A DNA stretch of 29,290 bases from positions 1 through 29,290 of the IMG/VR virus record IMGVR_UViG_3300010045_000009, one strand, 5' to 3'. Below the pieces are notes generated by a model that was given only the letters and a program-made list of their open reading frames with translations, ran no database searches and had not been told where the DNA came from. Source of the stretch: a virus. The position numbers and the translations under genes are program-made. Of this stretch, positions 6,662 through 12,836 are shown piece by piece. Each line of letters begins with the position of its first letter. Within the stretch, counting starts at the first letter, position 1.

Positions 6662-7036
6662 ATGATGGCTGAGCCCCGATCCTTCGGGAAGAACGTCAAA
6701 CCCGCCGCCTCGGAGAAAACGGGCGGCTACGTCTCGCAGGCCAAATGGGCGAAGCCGCTCCCGAGGCCCCGGGTCAACGTGATCCCGGCGCAGAGTTGGC
6801 TGGCCTATAACTGGATCGACAAAGACCCCGACCTCGAATTCGTGCTGTTCGCCATCGCCGAGTCGGGATGGACACTTGAGGCCATCGAGCGCGAAACCGA
6901 AAAGAACGGTCACAAGGTCAGCAAGTACACCCTCATCGCGTGGGACCAGGGCAGCACAAAGCGGCCCCAGAACGCCACGCTGAACAGCGTCATGGCCGCC
7001 ATCGGCTGGGACCGGCCTTGGGTCCGCCGATCATGA
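6662..7036 (+). CDS. Cro/CI-like helix-turn-helix protein (124 aa)
   Basis: The start at 6662 was chosen because GGGAG lies about 8 bases before it; an in-frame GTG five codons upstream has no such signal. The N-terminus (~40 residues) is basic and probably flexible. The C-terminal part, residues ~60-120, resembles a lambda-repressor-type HTH: ESGWTLEAIERETEKNGHKV, SKYTLIAWDQGSTKRPQNAT and LNSVMAAIGWDR. The helix pattern, the W-x-x-G-x-T-K-R-P-Q-N recognition/turn segment and the following L-x-x-V-x-x-A-I/L-G-W match XRE-family transcription factors. It probably binds operators in the nearby control region and may be the lysogeny or immunity regulator, opposing the leftward HTH gene. That role is inferred. 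Confidence 0.7.
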   Translation: MMAEPRSFGKNVKPAASEKTGGYVSQAKWAKPLPRPRVNVIPAQSWLAYNWIDKDPDLEFVLFAIAESGWTLEAIERETEKNGHKVSKYTLIAWDQGSTKRPQNATLNSVMAAIGWDRPWVRRS

Positions 7037-7055
7037 GCGAAAGGAGCCTCGCCGA

Positions 7056-8306
7056 ATGCCGAAGACCCTCGACCCTGCCGACCTCGCGCGCTTTCTCGTC
7101 ATGGAGGGCGCAGCAGAGCTTATCGAAGCCTTCATGGGCATCCCCGAGGGAGCCATGCGGGACAGCCTGATAAACATCGCCCAGGTCACCCGGGACCAGT
7201 TTCTCGGGGGCATGAAGCAGCCCGACCCCTTGGGTCTGATCGGCGCGGCTGATCCGGTGAAGGCCTTGAGCGGCCCGCGCCGGGGACAGGCCCGCACCGA
7301 CGATCCCGAGGTTCGCGCCGTCCAACTCATGATCGAGGGCCGGACGCCGGTCCAGGCGGCGCAGGAAACCGGCCTCGACCTGAACAGCGTCCGCGCCGCG
7401 CACAAGGCGGCCAGGATGGGCGGGGTTGTCTTCCCGAACCTGAAGGCCTCTCAGAAGCCGAAGGGCACGGTCACCTTCATCACGAAGGTCGAGGAGCTGA
7501 ACAGCCAGAGCATGGCGATCATGTCGCGCACGGCGGCCGAGCGCGGGCTGACCTTGGAAGACTACCTGCACCGCCGCGCGACGGCGCTCAGCATGGCGAT
7601 GGAGGGCCGCCACGTCCGCGCGATCATGGAGGCCACGAAAGAGGCCAAGTCCGTCCTCACGTCGTGGTTCGCGTCGGCGCGGCAGGCCGGGTACGACGTG
7701 CCCTACATGATCGACGCGACCACGGTCCCGGTCGAGGAGGTCGCGGAGAACGTCGTCCCGATCCGGCCGCCGAAGCCCAAGGCGACGAAGGCGAAGAAGG
7801 GCAAGGGGAAGAAGAAGCACCCTCACCCGCCCTTCATCCTCACCATGGATCAGTACGCCATCGTCGGCGGGCTTCAGCGGGCGGGGCTCGACAAGGCGGC
7901 GAAGCACATGGGCGTGCCCATGGACGTGATGCTGCGCCTGCGCCGCGAGGCCATCGCCATGCTCGACCAGGGCGTGTCCACGCCAGAGGTCGCGACGGCC
8001 CTGAAGGTCCCGGAAACCCAGCTTGCCGCATGGCGCACGGCGGCGCAGGTGACCGGCGTGCTGGCGATGGCGAAGCACGACCCGGCGACCCTGATCGGCG
8101 CGCGCAACATGGGCGTCGAGCCCGAGGTCTACCTGAAGCTTCGCGATGAGGCCTTGGCGCTGCTGGACTCGGGCCTCGGCGCGAGCGAGGTCGCCCAACG
8201 CTTAGGCCTCGAAAGGCAGAAGGTGTCCAACTGGGGCACCTTCGCGACCCGGGAGCGGCGCGAGCAATATCCCAGCATTCGGGCGAAGACAGAGCCCCAA
8301 GCGTAA
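7056..8306 (+). CDS. Large protein with repeated helix-turn-helix-like units (416 aa)
   Basis: I do not recognise a named family. Several segments look like HTH units: residues ~85-120 (EGRTPVQAAQETGLDLNSV), ~284-330 and ~351-398. The last two align closely with each other (HMGVPMDVMLRLRREAIAML against NMGVEPEVYLKLRDEALALL, then S-x-x-E-V-A-x-x-L-x-V/L at matching spacing), so the C-terminal half arose by internal duplication with a period of about 67 residues. Residues ~238-258 are a very basic linker (PKATKAKKGKGKKK). The pattern suggests a multi-site DNA-binding protein, perhaps a phage-specific regulator, nucleoid-like or partition-type protein. AAAGGAG precedes the ATG at a good distance. 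The preceding HTH gene ends only 19 bases upstream. Confidence 0.75.
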   Translation: MPKTLDPADLARFLVMEGAAELIEAFMGIPEGAMRDSLINIAQVTRDQFLGGMKQPDPLGLIGAADPVKALSGPRRGQARTDDPEVRAVQLMIEGRTPVQAAQETGLDLNSVRAAHKAARMGGVVFPNLKASQKPKGTVTFITKVEELNSQSMAIMSRTAAERGLTLEDYLHRRATALSMAMEGRHVRAIMEATKEAKSVLTSWFASARQAGYDVPYMIDATTVPVEEVAENVVPIRPPKPKATKAKKGKGKKKHPHPPFILTMDQYAIVGGLQRAGLDKAAKHMGVPMDVMLRLRREAIAMLDQGVSTPEVATALKVPETQLAAWRTAAQVTGVLAMAKHDPATLIGARNMGVEPEVYLKLRDEALALLDSGLGASEVAQRLGLERQKVSNWGTFATRERREQYPSIRAKTEPQA

Positions 8307-8368
8307 CCTTGTCGAGCGGTCCCCAGGAAGGAGGGAAAACCCTGTCGTAGAAGCTTAGGAGGACCGCC

Positions 8369-8791
8369 ATGACCATGCGTGACGACTCTCGTGTCCGCGA
8401 ACTGGAGTCGAGCCTGTTCGTCGCTGGCCTGATCGCTCAGACCTTCGTCGAACGGCTCGCCGTCTTCGACCGCGAGAACGCCCACCTGCGCACCGTGGCG
8501 CAGAAGGTCGCCTGCCCTTACGGACACCGCGCCAGCAACGGCGGCTGCATGCTGGGCTATCCCGGCTGCGCCTGCATGGACGACCTGTACTACGCGACCA
8601 GCTACCCGCCCGAGACGACCGAAGAGGCCTACAAGGAACGTCTTGAAGCGCGACTCTCGGCGCTCGCCGAGCGCGTCAGGATCGCCGCCAATCATTTCCG
8701 ATCCATGGCCGAAGGCTTCGACCGCGCCCGCGAGCCCAGCAAGGCCGCCGCCTGCGCGGGCATGGCGAACCTCATGGGAGACAATCTGTGA
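8369..8791 (+). CDS. Hypothetical Cys-rich, coiled-coil protein (140 aa)
   Basis: AGGAGG precedes the ATG at 8369. The N-terminal ~45 residues form a charged helix. A cysteine cluster follows around residues 49-69: CPYGH, GGCMLGYPGCACMDD. The C-terminal 60 residues are again helical (EERLEARLSAL-like heptads, NHFRSMAEGFDRARE). Four Cys plus His in a compact centre suggests a zinc-binding knot between two coiled coils. No family is recognised. It opens a tight run of five small genes that overlap by 4 bases at each junction, so these are probably translated together. Confidence 0.7.
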   Translation: MTMRDDSRVRELESSLFVAGLIAQTFVERLAVFDRENAHLRTVAQKVACPYGHRASNGGCMLGYPGCACMDDLYYATSYPPETTEEAYKERLEARLSALAERVRIAANHFRSMAEGFDRAREPSKAAACAGMANLMGDNL

Positions 8792-8988
8792 ACACGATGA
8801 TCCGCACGGCCTTCAGGGTCGGGACCAAGCTCGTCTGCATCCGCCCGGGGACGACGCTGCTCGTCAAAGGCCAGCCCTACACCGTGATCGACAACGCCGA
8901 CCTCGGGCCGCCCTCGGCGCTGGTCGAGGTCAAGGAATTCCCGGGGCTGCTGTTCCACCCCGACCGCTTCGTTCGGGAGGTCACATGA
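8788..8988 (+). CDS. Hypothetical small beta-rich protein (66 aa)
   Basis: A GTG start overlaps the previous stop (GTGA, 8788-8791); an ATG three codons later is an alternative. The sequence (GTKLVCIRPGTTLLVKGQPY, TVIDNADLG, ALVEVKEFPGLLFHPDRF) reads as a small SH3-like beta barrel, a pattern common in short phage proteins of unknown role. It resembles phage proteins with a G-x-x-Y-T-V-x-x-I core, which I know only as hypothetical. No catalytic or metal motif is seen. Confidence 0.7.
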   Translation: MNTMIRTAFRVGTKLVCIRPGTTLLVKGQPYTVIDNADLGPPSALVEVKEFPGLLFHPDRFVREVT

Positions 8989-9401
8989 CCGCCGAGGACG
9001 ATCTACTTGAACGCCACTGCCCGACCTGCTTCATCCACTACGCGGCGCCCAAGGCCTTGTTCGACAGGAAGAACGAGACGGGCGAGGCGTGGTACTGCCC
9101 GAACGGCCACCACATCATCTACAAGGTATCGAAGCTTCAGCAGGCGAAGGACGAAGCCGCCGCCCTGCGCCGCGAGCGCGACAGGCTCAAGCAGAACGAA
9201 GCCTACTACATCGAACAGCAAGAACATGACCGGCGAGCGAAGCGCGACCTCACCAAGCAGGGCGCCGCGCTGAAGGGCCAGTTGACGAAGATCAGGAAGC
9301 GGGTCGGGAACGGCGTCTGCCCCTGCTGCAACCGCACCTTCAGCGACCTTCAGCGCCACATGAGCAACAAGCACGCCGACTACCGCGCGGAGGTCGCATG
9401 A
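8985..9401 (+). CDS. Zinc-finger and coiled-coil protein (138 aa)
   Basis: The start at 8985 makes an ATGA overlap with the previous gene. The N-terminal CPTCFIHYAAPKALF ... WYCPNGHHIIYK (residues ~11-45) is a CxxC...C-P-N-G-H zinc ribbon-like element. Residues ~50-105 form a charged coiled coil (AALRRERDRLKQNEAYY). The C-terminal VCPCCNRTFSDLQRHMSNKH (~111-130) is a classic C2H2 zinc finger. The combination recurs in phage proteins of unknown function and suggests nucleic-acid or protein binding. The zinc motifs are plainly visible; the biological role is not. Confidence 0.75.
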   Translation: MTAEDDLLERHCPTCFIHYAAPKALFDRKNETGEAWYCPNGHHIIYKVSKLQQAKDEAAALRRERDRLKQNEAYYIEQQEHDRRAKRDLTKQGAALKGQLTKIRKRVGNGVCPCCNRTFSDLQRHMSNKHADYRAEVA

Positions 9402-9673
9402 CCCCTGAGAAAGACCGGCTGGCGACGATCCGGGGGCTTGTCTGGGACAACCGCGCCCGTATGCCGTCGTTCGTCATCTACGACCACCCGAAGGACTTCC
9501 CCGACCATTTCGTGGCCCGGCTGTGGTGGGGCCTGCCCGAGTGCGTCGGGACGGCCTTCACGATCCGCTCGACGGAAATCGACACGCTGCGCGACCTCAT
9601 GGAGTCGGCCGGGCTGGTGAAGCTCTCGCCCAACGAAGGCGACGACCCGATCATCTTGGAGACATGGCTATGA
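9398..9673 (+). CDS. Hypothetical protein (91 aa)
   Basis: The ATG overlaps the upstream stop by 4 bases. The protein reads as an alternating helix/strand small fold (FVIYDHPKDFPDHFVARLWW, TLRDLMESAGLVKLSPNEGD). Its end (DPIILETWL) resembles short phage proteins that start by describing a region able to 'DHFVARLW', which I recall only as uncharacterised. No motif for catalysis or metal binding was seen. It is probably translationally coupled to both neighbours. Confidence 0.7.
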   Translation: MTPEKDRLATIRGLVWDNRARMPSFVIYDHPKDFPDHFVARLWWGLPECVGTAFTIRSTEIDTLRDLMESAGLVKLSPNEGDDPIILETWL

Positions 9674-9960
9674 CCCAGCGCCTACCGACCCGCTGGAAGC
9701 TCGCCAGCGCCCTTATCGCGGCCGGGCTGTACGACATGGCCGAGCGCGCCGTCCTCGGCCTCTATGACGACTACCTGTCGCCCTACGACCTGCCGATCAC
9801 GATCCTCGCCCATGAGCTTCAGCGGATCGGCACGCCCGAGGCCCTGTTGATCCGCAGGCAGGCGATGGCGGGCGAGTTCGACGCCACGGCGGAAGAGGGC
9901 GCGCTGTGGGCGCAGAGCCCCGAGGGGCAGGCCATGCTGGCGAAGATGAGGAAGGGGTGA
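9670..9960 (+). CDS. Hypothetical protein (96 aa)
   Basis: Start 9670 was chosen from two in-frame ATGs two codons apart, because GGAG (9658-9661) is 8 bases from it but only 2 from the earlier one, and it gives the ATGA overlap used by neighbouring genes. The protein is mainly helical (KLASALIAAGLYDMAERAVL, TPEALLIRRQAMAGEFDA) and acidic in the second half. Family unknown. It ends the run of tightly overlapping accessory genes. Confidence 0.7.
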   Translation: MTQRLPTRWKLASALIAAGLYDMAERAVLGLYDDYLSPYDLPITILAHELQRIGTPEALLIRRQAMAGEFDATAEEGALWAQSPEGQAMLAKMRKG

Positions 9961-9994
9961 CGATCTGCCGTAGACCATCTGAAAGGCCTTCCCC

Positions 9995-10192
9995 ATGGAC
10001 GACGACCTCACCGCTGACACCGTCTACACGGTCCCCGAAGCCATCCGCCGCCTGAAGGTGAGCAAGTCCACCTTCTACCGAGCGAAGCGCGCCGGGCAGA
10101 TCAGGACGGTCAAGTTCCGCAAGCGGACGCTGGTCCCGATCACGGAAATTGACCGCCTCCTCACCCTGCCTACGCCGCTGCCTGCCGCTTGA
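9995..10192 (+). CDS. Excisionase-like winged-HTH DNA-binding protein
   Basis: A 65-aa protein with the MerR/excisionase-type layout: VYTVPEAIRRLKVSKSTFYR (10-29), AKRAGQIRTVKFRKRTLVPI (30-49) and EIDRLL (51-56). This is the helix-turn-helix plus wing seen in HTH_17/AlpA/Xis proteins. Such proteins bend attachment-site DNA and steer an integrase toward excision. AAAGG precedes the ATG. The gene faces the integrase and their 3' ends overlap by 23 bases (10170-10192), so transcripts from the two would be antisense to each other there. The pairing with an integrase is the main support for the Xis role; an early regulator is the alternative. Confidence 0.75.
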   Translation: MDDDLTADTVYTVPEAIRRLKVSKSTFYRAKRAGQIRTVKFRKRTLVPITEIDRLLTLPTPLPAA

Positions 10193-11417
10193 ACTCGATG
10201 ACGTTCCCCGCGAGGAACGAACCCCAGTCGCACATAATCAGGCGGCGCTCTTCAAGCGCGTCGTCATCCCAGTAGTGATGCTCGACATCCGACCCGATCC
10301 GGTGCGCAAGGCAAAGCTCGGCGAACTCGCGCCGATAGTTCGGCGAGTGCTTGACCCAATTGCGGAAGGTCCGCCGCCAGCCGTGCAGTGAGGCCTTCGC
10401 GACCCCGTCCTCATCGCGCCCGACGATGTCGGTCACCACGTTCGTAATGGCATCGCCCCCGATAAGCTCTCGGGTCCAGGGGTTCAGGAACACCGCCCGA
10501 TCCGGCCGCATCTTGTCCACGCCAAGCCGCAACAGCAGCGTCACCGCCGCGTCGTTCAGCGGGACCCGATGCTTCTCCTTCATCTTCATCCGCTCTGCCG
10601 GAACCGTCCAAACCTTGGCCGCGAAATCGACCTCGCCTGCGATCAGGCCGCGTGACTCTTTGGACCGCGAGAGCGTGAGGATCGTGAACTCGGCTGCGAA
10701 CGCCCACACCGTGCCAACCTGCCGCAGGGTCTTCATGAACTCGGCGGCCTCGGCGTAGGGTAGTGACGGGCGGCGGTTGTGCCTGCGCGCGCCCTGCCTG
10801 CCCAGCATCGCGTTTACAAGCTCGACGTCGGCCGGGTTATGCCAGGGCGCCGCGATCAGGTCGAAGGCGAAGGCCCGGGTCAGCACCTTGTGAATATTCT
10901 GGCGCAGCTTGCGGCCGGTGTAGGGGCGCGAATGCCAGTAGGGGTCCAGAACTTCGGCGACGTGGTACTTCGTTATCGTCGCGGGCGTCAGCCCGGCCAT
11001 TGACCCCGTGTATCCCTTCACCATCGCAAGGAACTGTTCGCGGGTCTTCTCGGCCGGGCCGGTCAGCGTCGCGATGTGCTGTTCGGCGAACTGGGCGAAG
11101 GTGACGTTCTTGTCGGGCGCTGAGCGCATGGCCTTCATGGCGTCCCGCTCGCCGATGGGATTGCGGCCAGCCCGCAGCACGTCGGCCCACCTATCCCGTT
11201 CGTCGCGGGCCGCCGGACCGCTGACCTCAGGGTACGACCCGAGACCCATTTCGGGGCGCTTATCGCCCCAGTCGAACATGAAGACCCACTTCTTCGCGCC
11301 GGTCGGCGAGACGACCAGATAGAGGCCGTCGCCGTCGCTCAATCGGTTTTTCGCGGCCTTGCCGTCCGCGCCGGTCTTCGGCTTGGCGTTCTTGATCGCG
11401 AGGTCGGTAAGAGGCAT
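10170..11417 (-). CDS. int: P4-type tyrosine site-specific integrase
   Basis: A 415-aa protein with the full P4/DUF4102 integrase layout. Residues ~1-90 are the arm-type DNA-binding domain (LTDLAIKNAKP; RLSDGDGLYLVVSPTGAKKW), ~105-200 the core-binding domain and ~215-395 the catalytic domain. Catalytic residues are visible: Arg251 (LTLSRSKESRGL), a Lys near 278-280, His345 and Arg348 (HGWRRT), His372 (LAHRIG) and the nucleophile Tyr382 (HHYWDDD). The start at 11417 (MPLTDLAIKN) has GAAGGGA at a good distance and avoids a longer form that would cover the arm-site repeats. All residues needed for recombination are present, so the gene looks functional. Enzymes of this type often integrate at the 3' end of tRNA genes; no tRNA was identified here. 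Confidence 0.93.
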   Translation of the reverse strand: MPLTDLAIKNAKPKTGADGKAAKNRLSDGDGLYLVVSPTGAKKWVFMFDWGDKRPEMGLGSYPEVSGPAARDERDRWADVLRAGRNPIGERDAMKAMRSAPDKNVTFAQFAEQHIATLTGPAEKTREQFLAMVKGYTGSMAGLTPATITKYHVAEVLDPYWHSRPYTGRKLRQNIHKVLTRAFAFDLIAAPWHNPADVELVNAMLGRQGARRHNRRPSLPYAEAAEFMKTLRQVGTVWAFAAEFTILTLSRSKESRGLIAGEVDFAAKVWTVPAERMKMKEKHRVPLNDAAVTLLLRLGVDKMRPDRAVFLNPWTRELIGGDAITNVVTDIVGRDEDGVAKASLHGWRRTFRNWVKHSPNYRREFAELCLAHRIGSDVEHHYWDDDALEERRLIMCDWGSFLAGNVIEFKRQAAA

Positions 11418-11690
11418 CGGAGCATCCCTTCTGTGCGCAAAATCCAGCCCCACCAGCAGCCCCACCCAGCCCGTGAACTGTGGTGGAACGGTGTGACCCG
11501 CAAGAAGACGCTCTGACCCGCTAAGTGGTCAATCCCGTTGAGGAATTTGGAACCGTGGGAGACTTGGAGCGTCTGTCTGACACCCGCTTTTACCTACTCC
11601 CCGACGATACGTCTAGGCCATAATTTCCTGCGGTTTGTCAATTGCTTGGGTTTTCTCGTTTTTCGCTGGTCCCACCCACAGCCCCACCCG
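11418..11690. other. attP: Candidate phage attachment site (attP) with integrase arm-type repeats
   Basis: The non-coding part (11418-11637) is AT-richer than its surroundings and lies directly upstream of the integrase. CAGCCCCACC occurs three times in the same orientation: 11445-11454, 11457-11466 (12-base period) and 11679-11688, the last inside the 3' end of the next gene. Clustered direct repeats flanking a strand-exchange core are what arm-type sites of tyrosine integrases look like. A TTGACA hexamer reading toward the integrase (11641-11636) could be a -35 element, but no clear -10 box pairs with it. The core itself cannot be located without the host attB. Confidence 0.55.
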
Positions 11691-11976
11691 AGCGATTCAC
11701 TGGGACGTCCGGCCACGCGTCGAACATGCCGGGCGGCGGGTAGGCCATGAAGTGGAACGCCCACGTCTGGCGGTAGCTACAGACCGGGCAGAACCACCCG
11801 TTCACGCTGGCGACAAGCTGGCCGAAATCCTGATCCGGGTGGTCCGCCTGATAGGCCACGTGCGCCGGGTCCATGCGGTTGTTGCCGCAGGTGAAGGGGT
11901 GGACCCGGCCGAAGGTCTGCCAGCGGTTCAGGGCGGCGACCTCAGACGGGGTCCACGGCGCCTTAAGCTTGTCCAT
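11638..11976 (-). CDS. Hypothetical phage protein with Cys motif (112 aa)
   Basis: The start at 11976 (MDKLKAPWTPSEVAALNRWQ) is preceded by GGGAGA. The N-terminal PWTPSEVAALNRWQ...VHPFTCGNN followed by W-F-C-P-V-C-x-Y-x-Q-x-W-x-x-x-F-M is a pattern I know from many small phage proteins annotated as hypothetical. The Cys/His set (HPFTC, CPVC) probably binds one zinc ion. The last ~25 residues, rich in Gly/Ser/Asn, look unstructured and lie over one of the arm-site repeats. It overlaps the upstream gene by 14 bases. Function unknown. Confidence 0.75.
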   Translation of the reverse strand: MDKLKAPWTPSEVAALNRWQTFGRVHPFTCGNNRMDPAHVAYQADHPDQDFGQLVASVNGWFCPVCSYRQTWAFHFMAYPPPGMFDAWPDVPVNRSGGAVGGTSEKRENPSN

Positions 11977-12196
11977 CGTCGTCTCCCGTCGTCGGCGCGA
12001 GCGCCTTCCGCACCATGTCCTCAATCGGGCCGTGGGCGTCGCGGGCGTAGTCGAAGGCCTTCGCGTGCGACGTGCCGACGTAGCTGTCCGGCCACCACTG
12101 AACGCCGTCGCGGAAGCCCTCGGCGTAGGCGATCCGCACGATCATCAGGAATTCCGCGACCAGGGTCGCGCGGGGGTCATCGGGTTCGGGGTCCAT
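11963..12196 (-). CDS. Hypothetical protein (77 aa)
   Basis: An acidic protein with a helical middle (VAEFLMIVRIAYAEGFRDGV) and WWPDSYVGTSHAKAFDYARD, ending in acidic GDDDGQA. No named family. Its ATG overlaps the upstream TGA by one base (TGATG) and its 3' end overlaps the next gene by 14 bases, marking it as part of a small operon. The repeated aromatic/Asp pattern suggests a compact soluble fold. Confidence 0.7.
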   Translation of the reverse strand: MDPEPDDPRATLVAEFLMIVRIAYAEGFRDGVQWWPDSYVGTSHAKAFDYARDAHGPIEDMVRKALAPTTGDDDGQA

Positions 12197-12552
12197 CAGC
12201 CTGCGCCCTCCGCGCCTTCGTGCATCTTCAAGGCCTCGCGCACGGCCTCATCGTGGACCGCCTGCGCCTCGGCCCAGGTACAGGACCGCTTCATCCACCG
12301 CAGGCCGCCGTCGTCGGGATTATTCGACGCCATGAAGATCGCCGTCTCGAATACGACCGGCCGCGACGTCAGGCCGTGGCCGTAGTCGAACCCGAGGAAG
12401 ACGGTCGAGACGTTGGCGAGCGGGAGCCGGGTCAGGTCTACCTGCCGCACCTTCCCGTCTTCGAAGAACGTCGCCCATTCGATGAACGTCGCGGGCACGA
12501 CGTCGCGGGCGGCGTCGAGGACGTAGAGGTTGTTTTCAAGGGGGTGTCCCAT
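12196..12552 (-). CDS. Conserved-type hypothetical phage protein (118 aa)
   Basis: Contains FIEWATFFEDGKVRQVDLTR, STVFLGFDYGHG, PVVFETAIFM and TWAEAQAVHDEAV. This order (E-W-A ... F-E ... R-V ... S-T-V-F-L-G-x-D ... P-x-x-F-E-T-x-x-F ... Y/T-W-x-E-A) is shared by short proteins frequent in phages and prophages and annotated only as hypothetical. A G-rich stretch (GGGGG) lies immediately before the ATG at 12552. It begins the small operon 11638-12552, downstream of the membrane-protein gene. Function not known. Confidence 0.75.
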   Translation of the reverse strand: MGHPLENNLYVLDAARDVVPATFIEWATFFEDGKVRQVDLTRLPLANVSTVFLGFDYGHGLTSRPVVFETAIFMASNNPDDGGLRWMKRSCTWAEAQAVHDEAVREALKMHEGAEGAG

Positions 12553-12579
12553 GCCCCCAAGATAACGCAGAACGCGTGG

Positions 12580-12750
12580 CTAGAGCATCCCCGCCTTCTG
12601 GGCGATCAGGAGGATCGCGACCACCACGGCCAGGACGCAGATGACCCAGCGCAGCCACGCGACGGGCGGCGGAAACGGGATGTAGGTCGCGACGGCGCAG
12701 ACCAGCCCGACCAAGATCAGGACGACGATGGCGAAGACCAAAATGCTCAT
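12580..12750 (-). CDS. Small two-helix membrane protein, holin-like in shape (56 aa)
   Basis: A short gene starting MSILVFAIVVLILVGLVCAV and ending IAQKAGML. Residues ~3-22 and ~34-50 are two hydrophobic membrane helices joined by a short Pro-rich turn (YIPFPPP). AAGGGAG precedes the ATG at proper spacing. It resembles small membrane proteins of the Thivi_2564 type found in bacteria and phages. Position at the far end of the virion operon and the two-helix topology fit a class II holin or lysis accessory, but no endolysin or spanin gene sits next to it, so the lysis role stays open. Confidence 0.65.
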   Translation of the reverse strand: MSILVFAIVVLILVGLVCAVATYIPFPPPVAWLRWVICVLAVVVAILLIAQKAGML

Positions 12751-12772
12751 CTGAGGCTCCCTTCGAAAATCC

Positions 12773-12788
12773 GGGCCGTAGGCGGCCC
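12773..12788 (-). terminator. Possible weak terminator of the virion operon
   Basis: GGGCCG (12773-12778) and CGGCCC (12783-12788) form a 6-bp GC stem with a 4-base loop. On the minus strand it is followed by GGATTTTCG, a short T-run. It lies between the last internal virion gene and the small membrane protein. Stem and T-run are both short, so termination would be partial at best. Confidence 0.3.
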
Positions 12789-12836
12789 AGAGGCCCTTCC
12801 GGCTACCGTACTAGCCGCCGACCCTGCAAAGGCCAC

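Noticed and set aside
7840-8695. Long minus-strand frames opposite the right operon, such as 8129-8695
   Set aside because: Antisense to genes with good starts and zinc-finger motifs; Arg/Ala/Gly-rich shadow frames.
11466-11637. A tRNA gene or tRNA fragment near the integrase
   Set aside because: I looked for a cloverleaf and a T-loop (GGTTCGA-type) with CCA end and found none. The integration core cannot be assigned to a tRNA from this window.
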